Counted from the stretch's first letter, positions 18,265 through 29,029 are shown. The stretch is DNA of 62,631 nt from Peptococcaceae bacterium BRH_c8a (GCA_000961575.1 LADP01000007.1:1-62631), one strand, 5' to 3'. Numbers and translations: made by a program. The notes: generated from the letters alone by a model not told the origin.

Positions 18265-18312
18265 GTTTAAAGTTAAACCGGGCCCATACGAGAGCCCGGT
18301 TTAACTTTAAAC
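18265..18312. terminator. Perfect 19-bp inverted repeat downstream of the methylmalonyl-CoA operon
   Basis: Arms 18265-18283 and 18294-18312 are perfectly complementary around a 10-base loop; the GC-rich tip is ACCGGGC/GCCCGGT. It lies 79 bases past the last operon gene. There is no T-run next to the stem, but the outer arms are AT-rich. It probably ends or stabilises the operon transcript. The rest of the gap (18081-18390) shows no gene. Confidence 0.6.
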
Positions 18313-18390
18313 TATGAAAAATATGATTCTATTTTACAAACCAACTTCCCTGCCCTACCCTACCGTAAGTATAATAATAGGGAATCTTAA

Positions 18391-19728
18391 TTAGCCTTTT
18401 TTAGCTTTTAGGAAGTCCAGGGCCACCTGCGGATAAAGGGCCACAGAAACAACGTCTTCTTCCTGGGTCATAAATGGAGCAGCCATTTCTCTGGCTTTGG
18501 GCATTTCAGGTTCTAGCATATCTGCCGGACGGCACTCAATTGGTTTTTCGTCTCCAATAATTTTCTTCCTTATTTCTTCGTTCACCGGAGCCGGCGGACG
18601 GCCGTAGTAACCGCGCATATAGTTTTTAACTTCGTCAGTTGCCATGGCATAACGGCTACCTACCAATACGTTGATTACCGCCTGGGTGCCTACTATCTGG
18701 CTGGACGGGGTTACCAGCGGCGGGAAACCGAAATCTTCCCTGACCTTGGGCACTTCAGCCAGCACCAGGGGCAGTTTGTCAAGGGCGTTTTGCTCTTTAA
18801 GCTGGTTGATAAAGTTGGAAATCATGCCGCCGGGAATTTGATAAGTCAGCACGTTGGTATCAGGACTGCAGCTGGCGTTGTCAAAGTCACCGTAATTCTT
18901 GCGTACCTCTTTAAAGTAAGCGGCAATCTCGGATATCAGCTCCAGATCCAAGCCAGTGTCGTAAGGTGTGCCCGCCAGGGCCGCCACCATGCTCTCGGTA
19001 GCCGGCTGGGAGCTCTGCAGCGCCATGCTTGATACTGAGCAGTCGATTACGTCAACACCGGCTTCCACCGCTTTCAAATATGTCATTGAAGCCATGCCGC
19101 TGGTATAGTGGCAGTGCAACTGCACCATGGCACCCATTTCCTTCCACCCTCTGATAATATTGAAAGCGGGTTGCGGAGCCAGGATGCCTGCCATATCTTT
19201 AAGACAAATAGAATCTACTCCCAGTTCCATCAATTCCTTGGCCATGTTCATGTAGAAATCGTAATCATGCACGGGGCTGATGGTGTAAACTACGGTCCCC
19301 TGAGCGTGAGCACCCTCCCGCTTGACAAATTCGATAGCCTTTTCCATGTTCCTAACATCATTTAAAGCATCAAAAATTCGGAATATATCCAACCCGTTGG
19401 CTACGGTGTACTTAACAAATGCTTCTAACACATCGTCTGCATAGTGCCTGTAACCCACTACATTCTGGCCCCGCAGCAGCATTTGCAGCTTGCTGTTGGG
19501 ATAATGTTTGCGCAGGACCCGCAGCCTTTCCCAGGGATCTTCGTTTAGGAAGCGCATGCAGGAATCAAAAGTGGCGCCGCCCCATGTTTCCAGAGAATAA
19601 TAACCAACCTTTTCTACTTTTTCAGCAATGGACAGCATGTGCTCGGTGCGCATACGAGTAGCCAGCAATGACTGGTGGCCGTCCCGCATGGTGGTATCGC
19701 AAATCATTGCCTTTCTCGCTTCGCTCAT
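18391..19728 (-). CDS. Carboxyltransferase subunit, transcarboxylase 5S / oxaloacetate decarboxylase alpha type
   Basis: 445 residues from ATG 19728, supported by GGAGG 8 bases upstream. The HMG-CoA-lyase-like barrel is evident: ICDTTMRDGHQSLLATR carries the metal-binding Asp, SICLKDMAG holds the Lys expected to be carbamylated, and QLHCHYTSGMASM gives the His-x-His metal ligands. It transfers CO2 between carboxybiotin and pyruvate/oxaloacetate. Length matches a 5S subunit without a fused biotin domain, so a separate biotin carrier is needed; none is in this window. As the last gene of the operon, it would convert oxaloacetate made by the adjacent malate dehydrogenase to pyruvate, passing the carboxyl group on. 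Confidence 0.88.
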   Translation of the reverse strand: MSEARKAMICDTTMRDGHQSLLATRMRTEHMLSIAEKVEKVGYYSLETWGGATFDSCMRFLNEDPWERLRVLRKHYPNSKLQMLLRGQNVVGYRHYADDVLEAFVKYTVANGLDIFRIFDALNDVRNMEKAIEFVKREGAHAQGTVVYTISPVHDYDFYMNMAKELMELGVDSICLKDMAGILAPQPAFNIIRGWKEMGAMVQLHCHYTSGMASMTYLKAVEAGVDVIDCSVSSMALQSSQPATESMVAALAGTPYDTGLDLELISEIAAYFKEVRKNYGDFDNASCSPDTNVLTYQIPGGMISNFINQLKEQNALDKLPLVLAEVPKVREDFGFPPLVTPSSQIVGTQAVINVLVGSRYAMATDEVKNYMRGYYGRPPAPVNEEIRKKIIGDEKPIECRPADMLEPEMPKAREMAAPFMTQEEDVVSVALYPQVALDFLKAKKG

Positions 19729-19861
19729 ATTGTCAACCTCCATGTAAGAATTAGTTAAATGTTTAAGCATTCTTCGGCTGTCTTTCATTCCTGCAGATGC
19801 ATTAAATATACTGTATACTCTTGTTGTTAGCTAAAGCTAGCCTAAGCTAGCCTAAGATAAT

Positions 19862-20824
<963 letters not shown>

Positions 20825-20948
20825 TTATCCCCAAGCAGTGTTCTTTGCCGAGCCGGCAGCACAACATGCATCTGTGCTGCCAACCCAACTTTTAATTGGT
20901 TATTCTTTCAAGATTTACTTCCCATAATTCCTAAATGCTATTCAATAC

Positions 20949-22472
20949 TTAAACGGGTAAATTGCCATGTTTTTTACTTGGCCGGCTCTCCCGTTTGGAG
21001 GCTAATGATTCAATAGCATCAATTATCTTGGCCCTGGTTTCCCGGGGGTCAATGACATCGTCTACAAAACCCCTTGAACTGGCCACATAGGGGTTGGCAA
21101 ATTTATCGCGGTATTCCTGCACCAGCCGGCTGCGTTCCTCGGCAGGGTTGGCCGCGTTTTCAATTTCCTTGCGTTTGATGATATTAACAGCACCTTCAGG
21201 CCCCATGACAGCAATTTCCGCTGTCGGCCAAGCGTAAACCATATCAGCCCGCAGTGAACTGCTGCACATGGCCAAGTATGCACCGCCGTAAGCCTTACGC
21301 AATATAATAGTCACCTTGGGCACGGTTGCCTCGGAATACGCATATAGCATTTTGGCGCCGTGGCGGATAATACCGCCAAATTCTTGGCCGGTACCGGGCA
21401 AAAAGCCGGGCACATCCATGAATGTCACCAGCGGAATATTAAAGGCATCACAGAACCTGACGAACCGGCTGATTTTATCTGAAGCATTGATATCCAAACA
21501 ACCCGCCATAAAGTCGGGCTGGTTGGCCACAATCCCCACCGGCTGTCCGGCAAACCTGGCAAAGCCAACCACTGCATTCTTGGCGTAAAGAGGCAGCACT
21601 TCCAGGAACTCGCTTCCGTCCACCACAGCCTGAATTACTTTTTTTACATCGTAACTAAACATGGGCTGGGCGGGAACGATATCTAAAAGCGCTTCCCTAT
21701 CCACTGCCGGTTCTACCGACTCGGACAACGGCGGCTTTTCAGTGTTGCTGGCGGGTAGGTATCCGAGCAGGTTTTTAACTGTATCCAGGCAATGCTCTTC
21801 GTTTTCGCCCATAAAATGAGCCACTCCGCTGGTCTGGTTATGGGTCAGCGCCCCGCCGAGCTGTTCCATAGAAACTTCTTCACCGGTAACTGCCCTGATT
21901 ACCTGCGGGCCGGTAATAAACATCTGGCTGGTACCATTAACCATAAAGATGAAATCCATTAAGGCCGGCGAATAAACCGCTCCGCCGGCGCACGGCCCCA
22001 TAATAACAGAAAGTTGGGGTATTACCCCGGACGCAATGGTGTTGCGGAAAAATATTTCTCCGAAACCGTTTAGAGCGTCAACACCTTCTTGAATCCTGGC
22101 TCCGCCGGAGTCGTTCAGTCCCACCACCGGCGCGCCGTTGCGCATGGCCAGGTCTAGCACCTTGCATATCTTTTGGGCATGAACCATACCCAGCGAACCT
22201 CCGGTTACCGTGAAGTCCTGGGCGTAAACGAACACTTTTCTGCCATTGACCAAACCGAAACCGGTAACCACGCCTTCGCTGGGGTTTTTATCCGGTTCGC
22301 CGGCAAAAACATCTATTTCCCGAAAAGTATCTTGGTCAAAAAAATAGTCAATTCTTTCCCGGGCGGTCATTTTGCCTGCGGCGTGTTGCTTGGCAATTTT
22401 TTTCTCGCCACCGCCTGCCTGTACCTTAGCCCTTAGTTCTTTTAGTTGGTCTAATTTTTCCTGCATACTCAT
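20949..22472 (-). CDS. mmdA: Carboxyltransferase, methylmalonyl-CoA decarboxylase alpha / transcarboxylase 12S type
   Basis: 507 residues, acyl-CoA carboxyltransferase family. Start is ATG with GAGGAGGG upstream. Both crotonase-like halves are complete: GGSLGMVHAQK, GGARIQEGVDAL and MGPCAGGAVYSPALMDF in the first, and FLPGTGQEFGGIIRHGAK with KAYGGAYLAM in the second, providing the oxyanion holes. It moves a carboxyl group between biotin and propionyl-CoA/methylmalonyl-CoA. No gamma, delta or beta pump subunits are adjacent, so with the 5S-like gene a transcarboxylase is likelier than a sodium-pumping decarboxylase (inference). The biotin carrier must be encoded elsewhere. Confidence 0.88.
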   Translation of the reverse strand: MSMQEKLDQLKELRAKVQAGGGEKKIAKQHAAGKMTARERIDYFFDQDTFREIDVFAGEPDKNPSEGVVTGFGLVNGRKVFVYAQDFTVTGGSLGMVHAQKICKVLDLAMRNGAPVVGLNDSGGARIQEGVDALNGFGEIFFRNTIASGVIPQLSVIMGPCAGGAVYSPALMDFIFMVNGTSQMFITGPQVIRAVTGEEVSMEQLGGALTHNQTSGVAHFMGENEEHCLDTVKNLLGYLPASNTEKPPLSESVEPAVDREALLDIVPAQPMFSYDVKKVIQAVVDGSEFLEVLPLYAKNAVVGFARFAGQPVGIVANQPDFMAGCLDINASDKISRFVRFCDAFNIPLVTFMDVPGFLPGTGQEFGGIIRHGAKMLYAYSEATVPKVTIILRKAYGGAYLAMCSSSLRADMVYAWPTAEIAVMGPEGAVNIIKRKEIENAANPAEERSRLVQEYRDKFANPYVASSRGFVDDVIDPRETRAKIIDAIESLASKRESRPSKKHGNLPV

Positions 22473-22490
22473 GCTGTGCCCTCCTCTATT

Positions 22491-22580
22491 GGGGACATTC
22501 CTTCGTTCTTTATTTGATAGTGTGTCCCCTGTCCATAGTTGGGGACATTCCTTCGTTTCCTTATATGAAGGTGTGTCCCC
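22491..22580. repeat. Two tandem REP-like GGGGACA hairpins inside the operon
   Basis: Copy 1 (22491-22529) and copy 2 (22541-22580) both begin GGGGACATTCCTTCGTT and end GTGTGTCCCC. Each can fold with GGGGACA pairing TGTCCCC. They lie in the gap between the epimerase and the carboxyltransferase gene, so they will be transcribed and could set mRNA stability or partial termination. They resemble the REP palindromes linked to Y1 (TnpA-REP) transposases. Confidence 0.75.
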
Positions 22581-22586
22581 TTTCCG

Positions 22587-22988
22587 CTAATCCCTCTCAC
22601 ACAGTTCGACCAGCGTGCCAAATGTGGATTTGGGGTGCAGAAAGGCAATTTTAGCTCCACCGGCGCCCCGCCGCGGCTTTTCATCTATTAACCTGACCCC
22701 GGCCGCTTTTAGCTCTGCCAGTTTTTCTTCCAGGTTTTCTACCCGGAAGGCAATATGTTGGATACCCTCACCGTTCTTTTCTATATAACGAGCGATAGGG
22801 CCGTCCTCTGTGGTGCTCTCCAGCAGTTCCACTTCACTGTCACCGGTGGGAATAAAAGCCACCTTAACTTTTTGTTCTTCCACAACTTCTTCGGATGTAA
22901 CTTTTAGACCCAACACCTGTTCATAAAAATTTTTAGCCGCCGCCATATCTTTAACGGCAATACCAATATGGTCAATCTTACCTACCAC
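22587..22988 (-). CDS. mce: Methylmalonyl-CoA epimerase
   Basis: About 133 residues of the VOC fold. [13 protein letters not shown] has the first metal His, [18 protein letters not shown] the second, and the C-terminal GTLVELCE a Glu ligand; [19 protein letters not shown] is typical of the epimerase. It interconverts (R)- and (S)-methylmalonyl-CoA. The start is set at GTG 22988, 11 bases after AGGAGG; the longer GTG at 23000 is directly next to that site. It lies between the mutase subunits and the carboxyltransferase, as the pathway requires. Confidence 0.9.
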   Translation of the reverse strand: MVGKIDHIGIAVKDMAAAKNFYEQVLGLKVTSEEVVEEQKVKVAFIPTGDSEVELLESTTEDGPIARYIEKNGEGIQHIAFRVENLEEKLAELKAAGVRLIDEKPRRGAGGAKIAFLHPKSTFGTLVELCERD

Positions 22989-23138
22989 TACAGATTGCAC
23001 CTCCTGTAATCAGCGATTCCCGGGGTGGTAAAGCCTTACCACCCGTCTTTCTATAATTGGTATAGCTTTAATCTCAGTTACAAAGTCAAAGGCCACTAAC
23101 AGACTTTAGACTTTTTAACTTTTTTAATTTGACCTTTT

Positions 23139-23540
23139 TCAGGATCGTCCAATCTTTTCCTTGATGAAATCCGCAACCGTTACGGTGTTGGTTCCCGGGG
23201 TGAAAATTTCAACGATTCCCGCTTCCTTTAAGGCCGGGATATCCTCATCCGGGATAATTCCACCGCCCAGCACCAGGATATCTTCGGCATTCTGCTTACG
23301 CAGGCCTTCAGCAACAGCGGGGAACAGGTGCAGGTGAGCCCCGGACAGGCAACTTAGGGCCACTACATCCACATCTTCCTGCAACGCTGCGCCTACAATT
23401 TGCTCAGGAGTCTGGCGCAGTCCTGTGTATATAACTTCCATGCCGGCATCACGCAAGGATTGGGCAATTACCTTAGCGCCTCTATCGTGTCCGTCCAGGC
23501 CTGGTTTGGCCACCAGCACCCTGATCGGTTTTCCGCTCAT
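23139..23540 (-). CDS. Methylmalonyl-CoA mutase, B12-binding subunit
   Basis: 133 residues, cobalamin-binding domain. [14 protein letters not shown] contains the DxHxxG motif whose His coordinates cobalt; [14 protein letters not shown] and [11 protein letters not shown] are the usual following loops. It corresponds to the C-terminal domain of one-chain mutases and works with the large subunit encoded 18 bases upstream in the operon. Together they rearrange (R)-methylmalonyl-CoA and succinyl-CoA. ATG is preceded by GGAGGAG. The split arrangement is common in archaea and in this bacterial group. Confidence 0.93.
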   Translation of the reverse strand: MSGKPIRVLVAKPGLDGHDRGAKVIAQSLRDAGMEVIYTGLRQTPEQIVGAALQEDVDVVALSCLSGAHLHLFPAVAEGLRKQNAEDILVLGGGIIPDEDIPALKEAGIVEIFTPGTNTVTVADFIKEKIGRS

Positions 23541-23558
23541 CCGCGCACTCCTCCTTGG

Positions 23559-25229
23559 TTAAAAAACAATTTGTTGCTGGTACTCGCCGAACACGTTCCG
23601 CAAGACCCCGCAAATTTCACCCAGTGTGGTATAAACCTTCACCGCTTCAATAATATAAGGCATTAGGTTTTCCCCTGAAACTGCCGCCTTTTCAATATCG
23701 GCAAGAGCTTGCTGTACTTTTGCATTATCACGCTCAGCATGAAGCCGGGCTAATTTTTCTTCCTGACGCCGGCCCACCTCGGGGTCGACTTTCAGCAGGT
23801 CTTTGGGCCGTTCAGTGTGCATGATAAACTTGTTTACACCGATGACCGTTTTTTTGCCGCTTTCAATATCCTTCTGGTAGCGGTAAGCGCTGTTCTGAAT
23901 TTCTTTCTGCATGAAATCAATCGCTTTGGGTGCCCCACCCAGGTCATCTATCTTAGCGATATATTCTGCAGCTTGCTGTTCTATCTCATTGGTAAGGTTC
24001 TCTATGAAATATGAGCCGCCCAGGGGGTCTACCGTATCAGCCACGCCAATTTCGTAACCGATGACCTGCTGGGTCCGCAGTGCGATTAGTACGGAACTGT
24101 CACTGGGCAGAGCCATTGCTTCGTCCCGGGAATTGGTGTGCAGTGACTGGGTGCCGCCCAGTACCGCGCTTAGGGCCTGGAAAGCAACACGCATTATGTT
24201 TACGTCGGGCTGCTGTGCCGTTAGGGTACAACCAGCTGTTTGAGTATGGAAACGTAACATCAAAGACTTGGGGTTCTTGGCTCCGAAACGCTCTTTCATA
24301 ATCCGGGCCCACAAACGACGGGCGGCCCTGAACTTAGCCGTTTCCTCAAAGAAATTAAGATGGGCGTTAAAGAAAAAGCTCAGCCGGGGAGCAAACTCAT
24401 CCACATCCAGGCCGGCATCAATGGCCGCCTGCACGTAGGCTATACCATCGGCCAGGGTAAAAGCTACTTCCTGTACAGCAGTGGAACCGGCTTCCCGGAT
24501 ATGATAACCGCTGATACTAATTGTGTTCCAACCCGGTATGTTTTCAGCACAATAAGCAAAAATATCGGTGATTAGGCGCATCGACGGCTCGGGTGGGAAA
24601 ATGTATGTGCCCCTAGCCATGTATTCTTTTATAATATCGTTTTGGATCGTTCCTTTAAGCTGTTCCTGCGTTACTCCCTGCTTTTCCGCCACGGCAATAT
24701 ACATAGCCAGTAAAACGGCCGCCGGCGAATTGATGGTCATGGAGGTACTGACCTTGTCCAGCGGAATTTGATCGAACAAAGTTTCCATATCTAACAGAGA
24801 GTCAATGGCTACCCCCACTTTACCAACTTCGCCCTTGGAAAGCGAGTGATCGGAGTCGTAGCCAATCTGGGTAGGCAGATCAAATGCTACGCTTAAGCCG
24901 GTTTGGCCCTGTTCCAGCAGGTAACGAAACCGTTTGTTGGTCTCCTCGGCTGTTCCGAACCCGGCGTACTGGCGCATGGTCCAATGCCGCCCCCGGTACA
25001 TATTGGGCTGTACCCCCCTGGTATACGGATACTCGCCTGGGAAAGCCAGATCCTGTTCGTAATCCATACCCTCTAGATCATCCGGGGTATACGTGGTATT
25101 TATTTTTATATCTGCATCGGTGGCAAATTCGGCTTGCCGTTCAGGCCTTTTGGCGGTTAACTTATCCAGTTTTTCTTCGTACTTTTTCTTTTGGTCCTTG
25201 ATTTTTTGCGTAACGTCCCGTTCAAACAA
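23559..25229 (-). CDS. Methylmalonyl-CoA mutase, catalytic large subunit
   Basis: 556 residues, the substrate-binding barrel without the B12 domain. Characteristic stretches are [24 protein letters not shown] near residues 67-90, [31 protein letters not shown] and [15 protein letters not shown]. The Gly-Val/Tyr pattern after TRG is that of methylmalonyl- rather than isobutyryl-CoA mutase. Start TTG with GGAGGAG 5 bases upstream. It is read together with the B12 subunit. The first 30 residues are a charged coiled coil that probably contacts the partner subunit. No MeaB/ArgK chaperone gene is adjacent. Confidence 0.93.
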   Translation of the reverse strand: MFERDVTQKIKDQKKKYEEKLDKLTAKRPERQAEFATDADIKINTTYTPDDLEGMDYEQDLAFPGEYPYTRGVQPNMYRGRHWTMRQYAGFGTAEETNKRFRYLLEQGQTGLSVAFDLPTQIGYDSDHSLSKGEVGKVGVAIDSLLDMETLFDQIPLDKVSTSMTINSPAAVLLAMYIAVAEKQGVTQEQLKGTIQNDIIKEYMARGTYIFPPEPSMRLITDIFAYCAENIPGWNTISISGYHIREAGSTAVQEVAFTLADGIAYVQAAIDAGLDVDEFAPRLSFFFNAHLNFFEETAKFRAARRLWARIMKERFGAKNPKSLMLRFHTQTAGCTLTAQQPDVNIMRVAFQALSAVLGGTQSLHTNSRDEAMALPSDSSVLIALRTQQVIGYEIGVADTVDPLGGSYFIENLTNEIEQQAAEYIAKIDDLGGAPKAIDFMQKEIQNSAYRYQKDIESGKKTVIGVNKFIMHTERPKDLLKVDPEVGRRQEEKLARLHAERDNAKVQQALADIEKAAVSGENLMPYIIEAVKVYTTLGEICGVLRNVFGEYQQQIVF

Positions 25230-25242
25230 TATAACTCCTCCT

Positions 25243-26109
25243 TTAACCTATTACCTCACGCAATAGGTCGGGTACTTCAAAAGGCAGGGTGGCTATTCTG
25301 GCTCCCGCTGCCTGCAAAGCTTCCACCTTGGCATTAAATGTGCCTTTACCACGTTCAATGATGGCTCCGGCATGGCCCATCCGTTTGCCGGGAGGCGCAC
25401 TCTTGCCGGCAATATAGGCCACCACCGGCTTGGTCATGTCCTTAATGAACAAGGATGCCATTTCTTCAGCATTACCACCAATTTCACCCACCAGCACTAC
25501 CGCTTTGGTCTGGGGGTCATGCTCAAATTTCTCCAACACATCCACAAAGGAAAGGCCAACCACCCGGTCACCACCCAGTCCAACCACTGTGGACTGACCC
25601 ATACCGTTGGCGGTAAGGTTACCTACAATCTCGTAAGTCAGGGTTCCGCTGCGGGCTACCACGCCAATGGGTCCCTCAATAAAAAACTGGTTCGGCGGGA
25701 TCCCTATTTTGCATTTACCGGATGAAACAATACCAAATGTGTTTGGGCCCACTATCGTGGTGCCATTACGACTGGCGTACTCTACAATTTCCATTTCGTC
25801 ATGTACAGGAATATGTTCGGTTACAATTACCAGCACTTTAATGCCTGCAGATATGGCTTCAAACGCCGCGTCCTTGGCAAAAGGCGATGGAATAAAGAGC
25901 ACCGAAGCGTTTGCATTTTGCGCTTCCACGGCTGCAAAAGCACTATCGTAAACCGGAACCCCTTCCACTTCCTGACCGCCTTTACCCGGCGATACGCCAC
26001 CCACAACCTGGGTACCATAAGCAAGCATTTGGGTAGTGTGGAACCTGCCCTGGTTGCCAGTAATACCCTGAACAATCAACCTGGTATTTTCGTCTATAAT
26101 AATTGCCAC
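25243..26109 (-). CDS. sucD: Succinate-CoA ligase, alpha subunit
   Basis: 288 residues. [19 protein letters not shown] is the CoA-binding start; [31 protein letters not shown] and the active-site His in [13 protein letters not shown] are all present. It forms the phosphohistidine intermediate that couples succinyl-CoA to ADP phosphorylation, the substrate-level ATP step of propionate oxidation. GTG start after AAGGAGTGG. It follows sucC by 71 bases and precedes the mutase gene by 13 bases. Confidence 0.94.
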   Translation of the reverse strand: MAIIIDENTRLIVQGITGNQGRFHTTQMLAYGTQVVGGVSPGKGGQEVEGVPVYDSAFAAVEAQNANASVLFIPSPFAKDAAFEAISAGIKVLVIVTEHIPVHDEMEIVEYASRNGTTIVGPNTFGIVSSGKCKIGIPPNQFFIEGPIGVVARSGTLTYEIVGNLTANGMGQSTVVGLGGDRVVGLSFVDVLEKFEHDPQTKAVVLVGEIGGNAEEMASLFIKDMTKPVVAYIAGKSAPPGKRMGHAGAIIERGKGTFNAKVEALQAAGARIATLPFEVPDLLREVIG

Positions 26110-26180
26110 TATTCTACCACTCCTTAATTGGCGACATTCATGAGTTCTAGGTCATAATAAATTTCTAGCGCGGCTATGAC

Positions 26181-27293
26181 TTACTCGGCATTCGCAATTT
26201 CTACCGCTTTGGCAGCGGCTTCTTGCATTACCTTGTAGGCTTCAATACCATTATCGTTGAGGATTTTAACGCCTTCCTGCTCATTGGTGCCAACCAGCCT
26301 GATTACCACCGGCACCGGGATCTCCCTGGTCTTTTTAACCTGTATTAGAGCGTTGGCTACATCGTCGCAGCGGGTGATGCCGCCAAAGATGTTAATAAAA
26401 ATAACCCGGGGATTGGTTTGAAGCAGCAGTTCCAGCGCCTTTGCCGTTCCTTCCATTCCGGTACCGCCGCCGGCATCCAGGAAATTGGCGGGACTGCCGC
26501 CGTAATGCACCAGGGTATCCAGGCTGCCCATTGACATACCGGCACCGTTAGCCATGACAGCAATATTGCCGCCCAGTTCCACAAACGCCAACCCTAAATC
26601 GTGAGCCTGCTTCTCAATCGAGGTCCGGTCTTCCACGTAAGGTACGTCCTTTTGCCTGTACAGCGCGTCATCATCCACAGTAAACTTGGAATCAGCAGCA
26701 ATCAGTATATCCCCGCTGATAACCAGCGGGTTAATTTCCACCAGTTCAGCGTCTTTATCTTTAAAACACTTGTAAAGCAGCGGCAGCAGCTTGGCAAAAT
26801 TAGCAGCCTGCTTGCCGGTAAGACCCATGCGCCTGGCGATCTCGCGGCCCAGATAAGGATATACGCCCACAGTTACATCAACATGACATTTTACAATATG
26901 TTCATCCGGTACATCCTCGATGTCCATGCCCCCTTGAGAGGACGCAATAATGACCGGTTTTTTGGCCGAGCCGTCGATGGTAATCGCTACGTAAAGTTCC
27001 TTATCAATTTGAATTTTCTCTTCCACTAAAAGCTTTTCCACCTTGTGACCCTGTACTGTAATGGCCAGTATAGAGGCCGCAGCTTCACGAGCTTCTTCAG
27101 CGCCGGAGGCAAACTTAATTCCCCCGCCTTTACCTCTCTTGCCGGCTAGAACCTGAGATTTTACGACCACCGTACCGCCGATTTCGGCTGCTACTTGGGC
27201 TGCTTCCTCGGGGCTGGTTACCATTTTCCCCCGAGGTACGGTAATACCAAAGGATGAGAAAATTTCTTTGCCTATATATTCAAAAAGTTTCAC
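26181..27293 (-). CDS. sucC: Succinate-CoA ligase, beta subunit
   Basis: 370 residues, slightly shorter than the common 385-390. ATP-grasp domain at the N-terminus (VVKSQVLAGKRGKGGGIKFA), metal-binding ELVEINPLVI, AADSKFTVDDDALYRQ, and the C-terminal GGITRCDDVANALI with GSLDTLVHYGGSPANFLDAGGG nearby (split here for length). It binds nucleotide and magnesium and contacts SucD. GTG start with AGGGGG 7 bases upstream. It follows the fumarase beta gene by 138 bases. Confidence 0.94.
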   Translation of the reverse strand: MKLFEYIGKEIFSSFGITVPRGKMVTSPEEAAQVAAEIGGTVVVKSQVLAGKRGKGGGIKFASGAEEAREAAASILAITVQGHKVEKLLVEEKIQIDKELYVAITIDGSAKKPVIIASSQGGMDIEDVPDEHIVKCHVDVTVGVYPYLGREIARRMGLTGKQAANFAKLLPLLYKCFKDKDAELVEINPLVISGDILIAADSKFTVDDDALYRQKDVPYVEDRTSIEKQAHDLGLAFVELGGNIAVMANGAGMSMGSLDTLVHYGGSPANFLDAGGGTGMEGTAKALELLLQTNPRVIFINIFGGITRCDDVANALIQVKKTREIPVPVVIRLVGTNEQEGVKILNDNGIEAYKVMQEAAAKAVEIANAE

Positions 27294-27431
27294 TACTTAT
27301 CCCCCTCTGTTAGGTTCAGAAAGTATGCCTGTTAAAGCCTGTGTAAGCCATTTTAGTTGCGCAATGCAAAACTAAGCTCACATTTGTTTATACCCTTAGT
27401 ATTACACCCCCTTTGAACTTTAACAATAATA

Positions 27432-27989
27432 CTACTTAGCTGCATAAATTTTAGTACCTTCGTCATAAAGATCTCCACCCAGAGTATCGTTGACCACGAT
27501 AGCCGGGAAATCCTCCACCACCAAGCGGTGTATTGCCTCCGGACCCAGTTCGGGGTAAGCCACTACTTCGGCCTCCTTGATGCACTTACTAATCAAGGCG
27601 GCGGCTCCACCAACAGCTGCAAAGTATATCGCCTTGTACTGTTTCATGGCTTTAATCACTTCGGGTGTACGCTTACCCTTGCCAATCATGCCCTTTAAAC
27701 CCAATGCGAGCAACCTGGGGACATATGCATCCATACGACCACTGGTGGTAGGGCCGGCAGAGCCGATTACCCGGCCTGGTTTAGCCGGAGAAGGACCAAC
27801 GTAATAAATTATTTGCCCCTTTAATTCCACGGGCAGTGATTCGCCGTTATCCAACAGCTCAATCATTTTTTTATGTGCAGCATCCCGACCAGTGTACAAA
27901 ACACCATTTAACAGCACTTTCTGGCCGATACGTAATTTTTCCACCACTTCATCTGACAAAGGTGTGGTCAGTTTTATTTTAGTTATCAT
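27432..27989 (-). CDS. Fumarase, class I, beta (C-terminal) subunit
   Basis: 185 residues with the class I hydro-lyase C-terminal domain: LNGVLYTGRDAAHKKM, PGRVIGSAGPTTSGRMDAYV, MIGKGKRT and VVNDTLGGDLY. It completes the active site with the alpha subunit and hydrates fumarate to malate. ATG follows GGGGTGATA. It lies 81 bases after the alpha gene, in the usual two-subunit order. L(+)-tartrate dehydratase has the same fold, but the operon makes fumarase the sensible choice. Confidence 0.92.
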   Translation of the reverse strand: MITKIKLTTPLSDEVVEKLRIGQKVLLNGVLYTGRDAAHKKMIELLDNGESLPVELKGQIIYYVGPSPAKPGRVIGSAGPTTSGRMDAYVPRLLALGLKGMIGKGKRTPEVIKAMKQYKAIYFAAVGGAAALISKCIKEAEVVAYPELGPEAIHRLVVEDFPAIVVNDTLGGDLYDEGTKIYAAK

Positions 27990-28070
27990 TTTTGTATCAC
28001 CCCGCTATTTGTTTATCTTCGCGCAGCCTGTAAGACCCCGAGTCAAAACCCCACCTGAACCAAGTTTTCT

Positions 28071-28913
28071 TTATAGGATTGCTTCCCGGTGCCTGCTGGC
28101 GTGACAGTTGATATTAACCGCCACCGGGAGGCTGGCAATGTGTGCCGGGTATATTTCTACATGTACCGCCAGCGCGGTGTAAATACCCCCCAAACCCTGC
28201 GGGCCAATCCCAAGGGCATTCACGTCATTTAAAAATTCGCTTTCCAATTTGGCAATTTCAGGCCGAGGATTTGGCATTCCAGCCGGCCTAAGCAACGCCT
28301 CCTTGGCAATAAGCGCGGCTTTTTCCATGGTTCCACCGATACCAACACCGACAATAATTGGCGGACATGGATTAGGGCCGGCAGCTCTAACGGTATCCAG
28401 GATAAATTTCCTTACCCCTTCAACCCCTTCCGCCGGCTTTAACATCTTAATAGCGCTCATGTTTTCACTACCGCCACCCTTGGGGGCTACAATAATTTTT
28501 ATTTGCTCCCCGGGCACTAGTTTTATATGTATGACCGCCGGTGTATTGTCACCGGTATTGACACGTTCCAGCGGGTGACCTACAATTGACTTTCTTAAAT
28601 ACCCTTCAGTATAGCCCCGGCGCACCCCCTCATTAATGGCGTCTTCCAACAAACCACCTTCAATGTGCACATCCTGTCCAAGTTCCACGAAAACAACTGC
28701 ATAACCGGTGTCTTGGCACATGGGAACTTTTTCTAAACTGGCTATTTCCGCGTTATCCATCAATTGTTGGATTATTTCCTTGCCGGTTAAAGAAAGTTCG
28801 CCATCGTATGCTTTCCTAAGAGCTTCTATCATATCTTGGCCTAGGTAAAAATTGGCCTCTTTACAAAGGTTGGCTACAGTGTCAGTTATGTTTCCAGCAT
28901 TTATTGTTTTTAT
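28071..28913 (-). CDS. Fumarase, class I, alpha (N-terminal) subunit, with an apparent AUA start
   Basis: 280 residues if read from ATA at 28911-28913. Three Cys for the [4Fe-4S] cluster are present: PMCQDTGY, NPCPPI and INCHAS. The first ATG (28832) would remove the typical family start (TINAGNITDTVANLCKEANFYLG), leaving 253 residues. Between the in-frame TAA and that ATG there is no ATG, GTG or TTG. A strong GGAGGG (28918-28923 region) sits 6 bases before the ATA, exactly where homologues start. The start is therefore inferred as AUA. It is the first gene behind the sigma-54 promoter; weak initiation could limit expression. Confidence 0.85.
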   Translation of the reverse strand: MKTINAGNITDTVANLCKEANFYLGQDMIEALRKAYDGELSLTGKEIIQQLMDNAEIASLEKVPMCQDTGYAVVFVELGQDVHIEGGLLEDAINEGVRRGYTEGYLRKSIVGHPLERVNTGDNTPAVIHIKLVPGEQIKIIVAPKGGGSENMSAIKMLKPAEGVEGVRKFILDTVRAAGPNPCPPIIVGVGIGGTMEKAALIAKEALLRPAGMPNPRPEIAKLESEFLNDVNALGIGPQGLGGIYTALAVHVEIYPAHIASLPVAVNINCHASRHREAIL

Positions 28914-28959
28914 GTCGTTCCCTCCTTAAAACAGAGATAAATACTCTTTAAAAATTCTA

Positions 28960-28975
28960 CGCAAGTATCATGCCA
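28960..28975 (-). promoter_or_regulatory. Sigma-54 (-24/-12) promoter of the methylmalonyl-CoA operon
   Basis: Read on the minus strand, TGGCATG-ATAC-TTGCG matches the consensus TGGCACG-N4-TTGCA, with GG and GC exactly 10 bases apart. It lies 47 bases before the inferred fumarase alpha start and is next to a gene for a sigma-54 activator. The match is nearly perfect. Confidence 0.88.
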
Positions 28976-29029
28976 ATAAAGGACACACCTTAGCTAGCAG
29001 GGCAATTTCGTCAATGTTTACGCCGTTCT

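Noticed and set aside
22491-22580. Tandem repeats considered as a CRISPR array
   Set aside because: Only two units, each self-complementary, with an 11-base separation and no cas genes.
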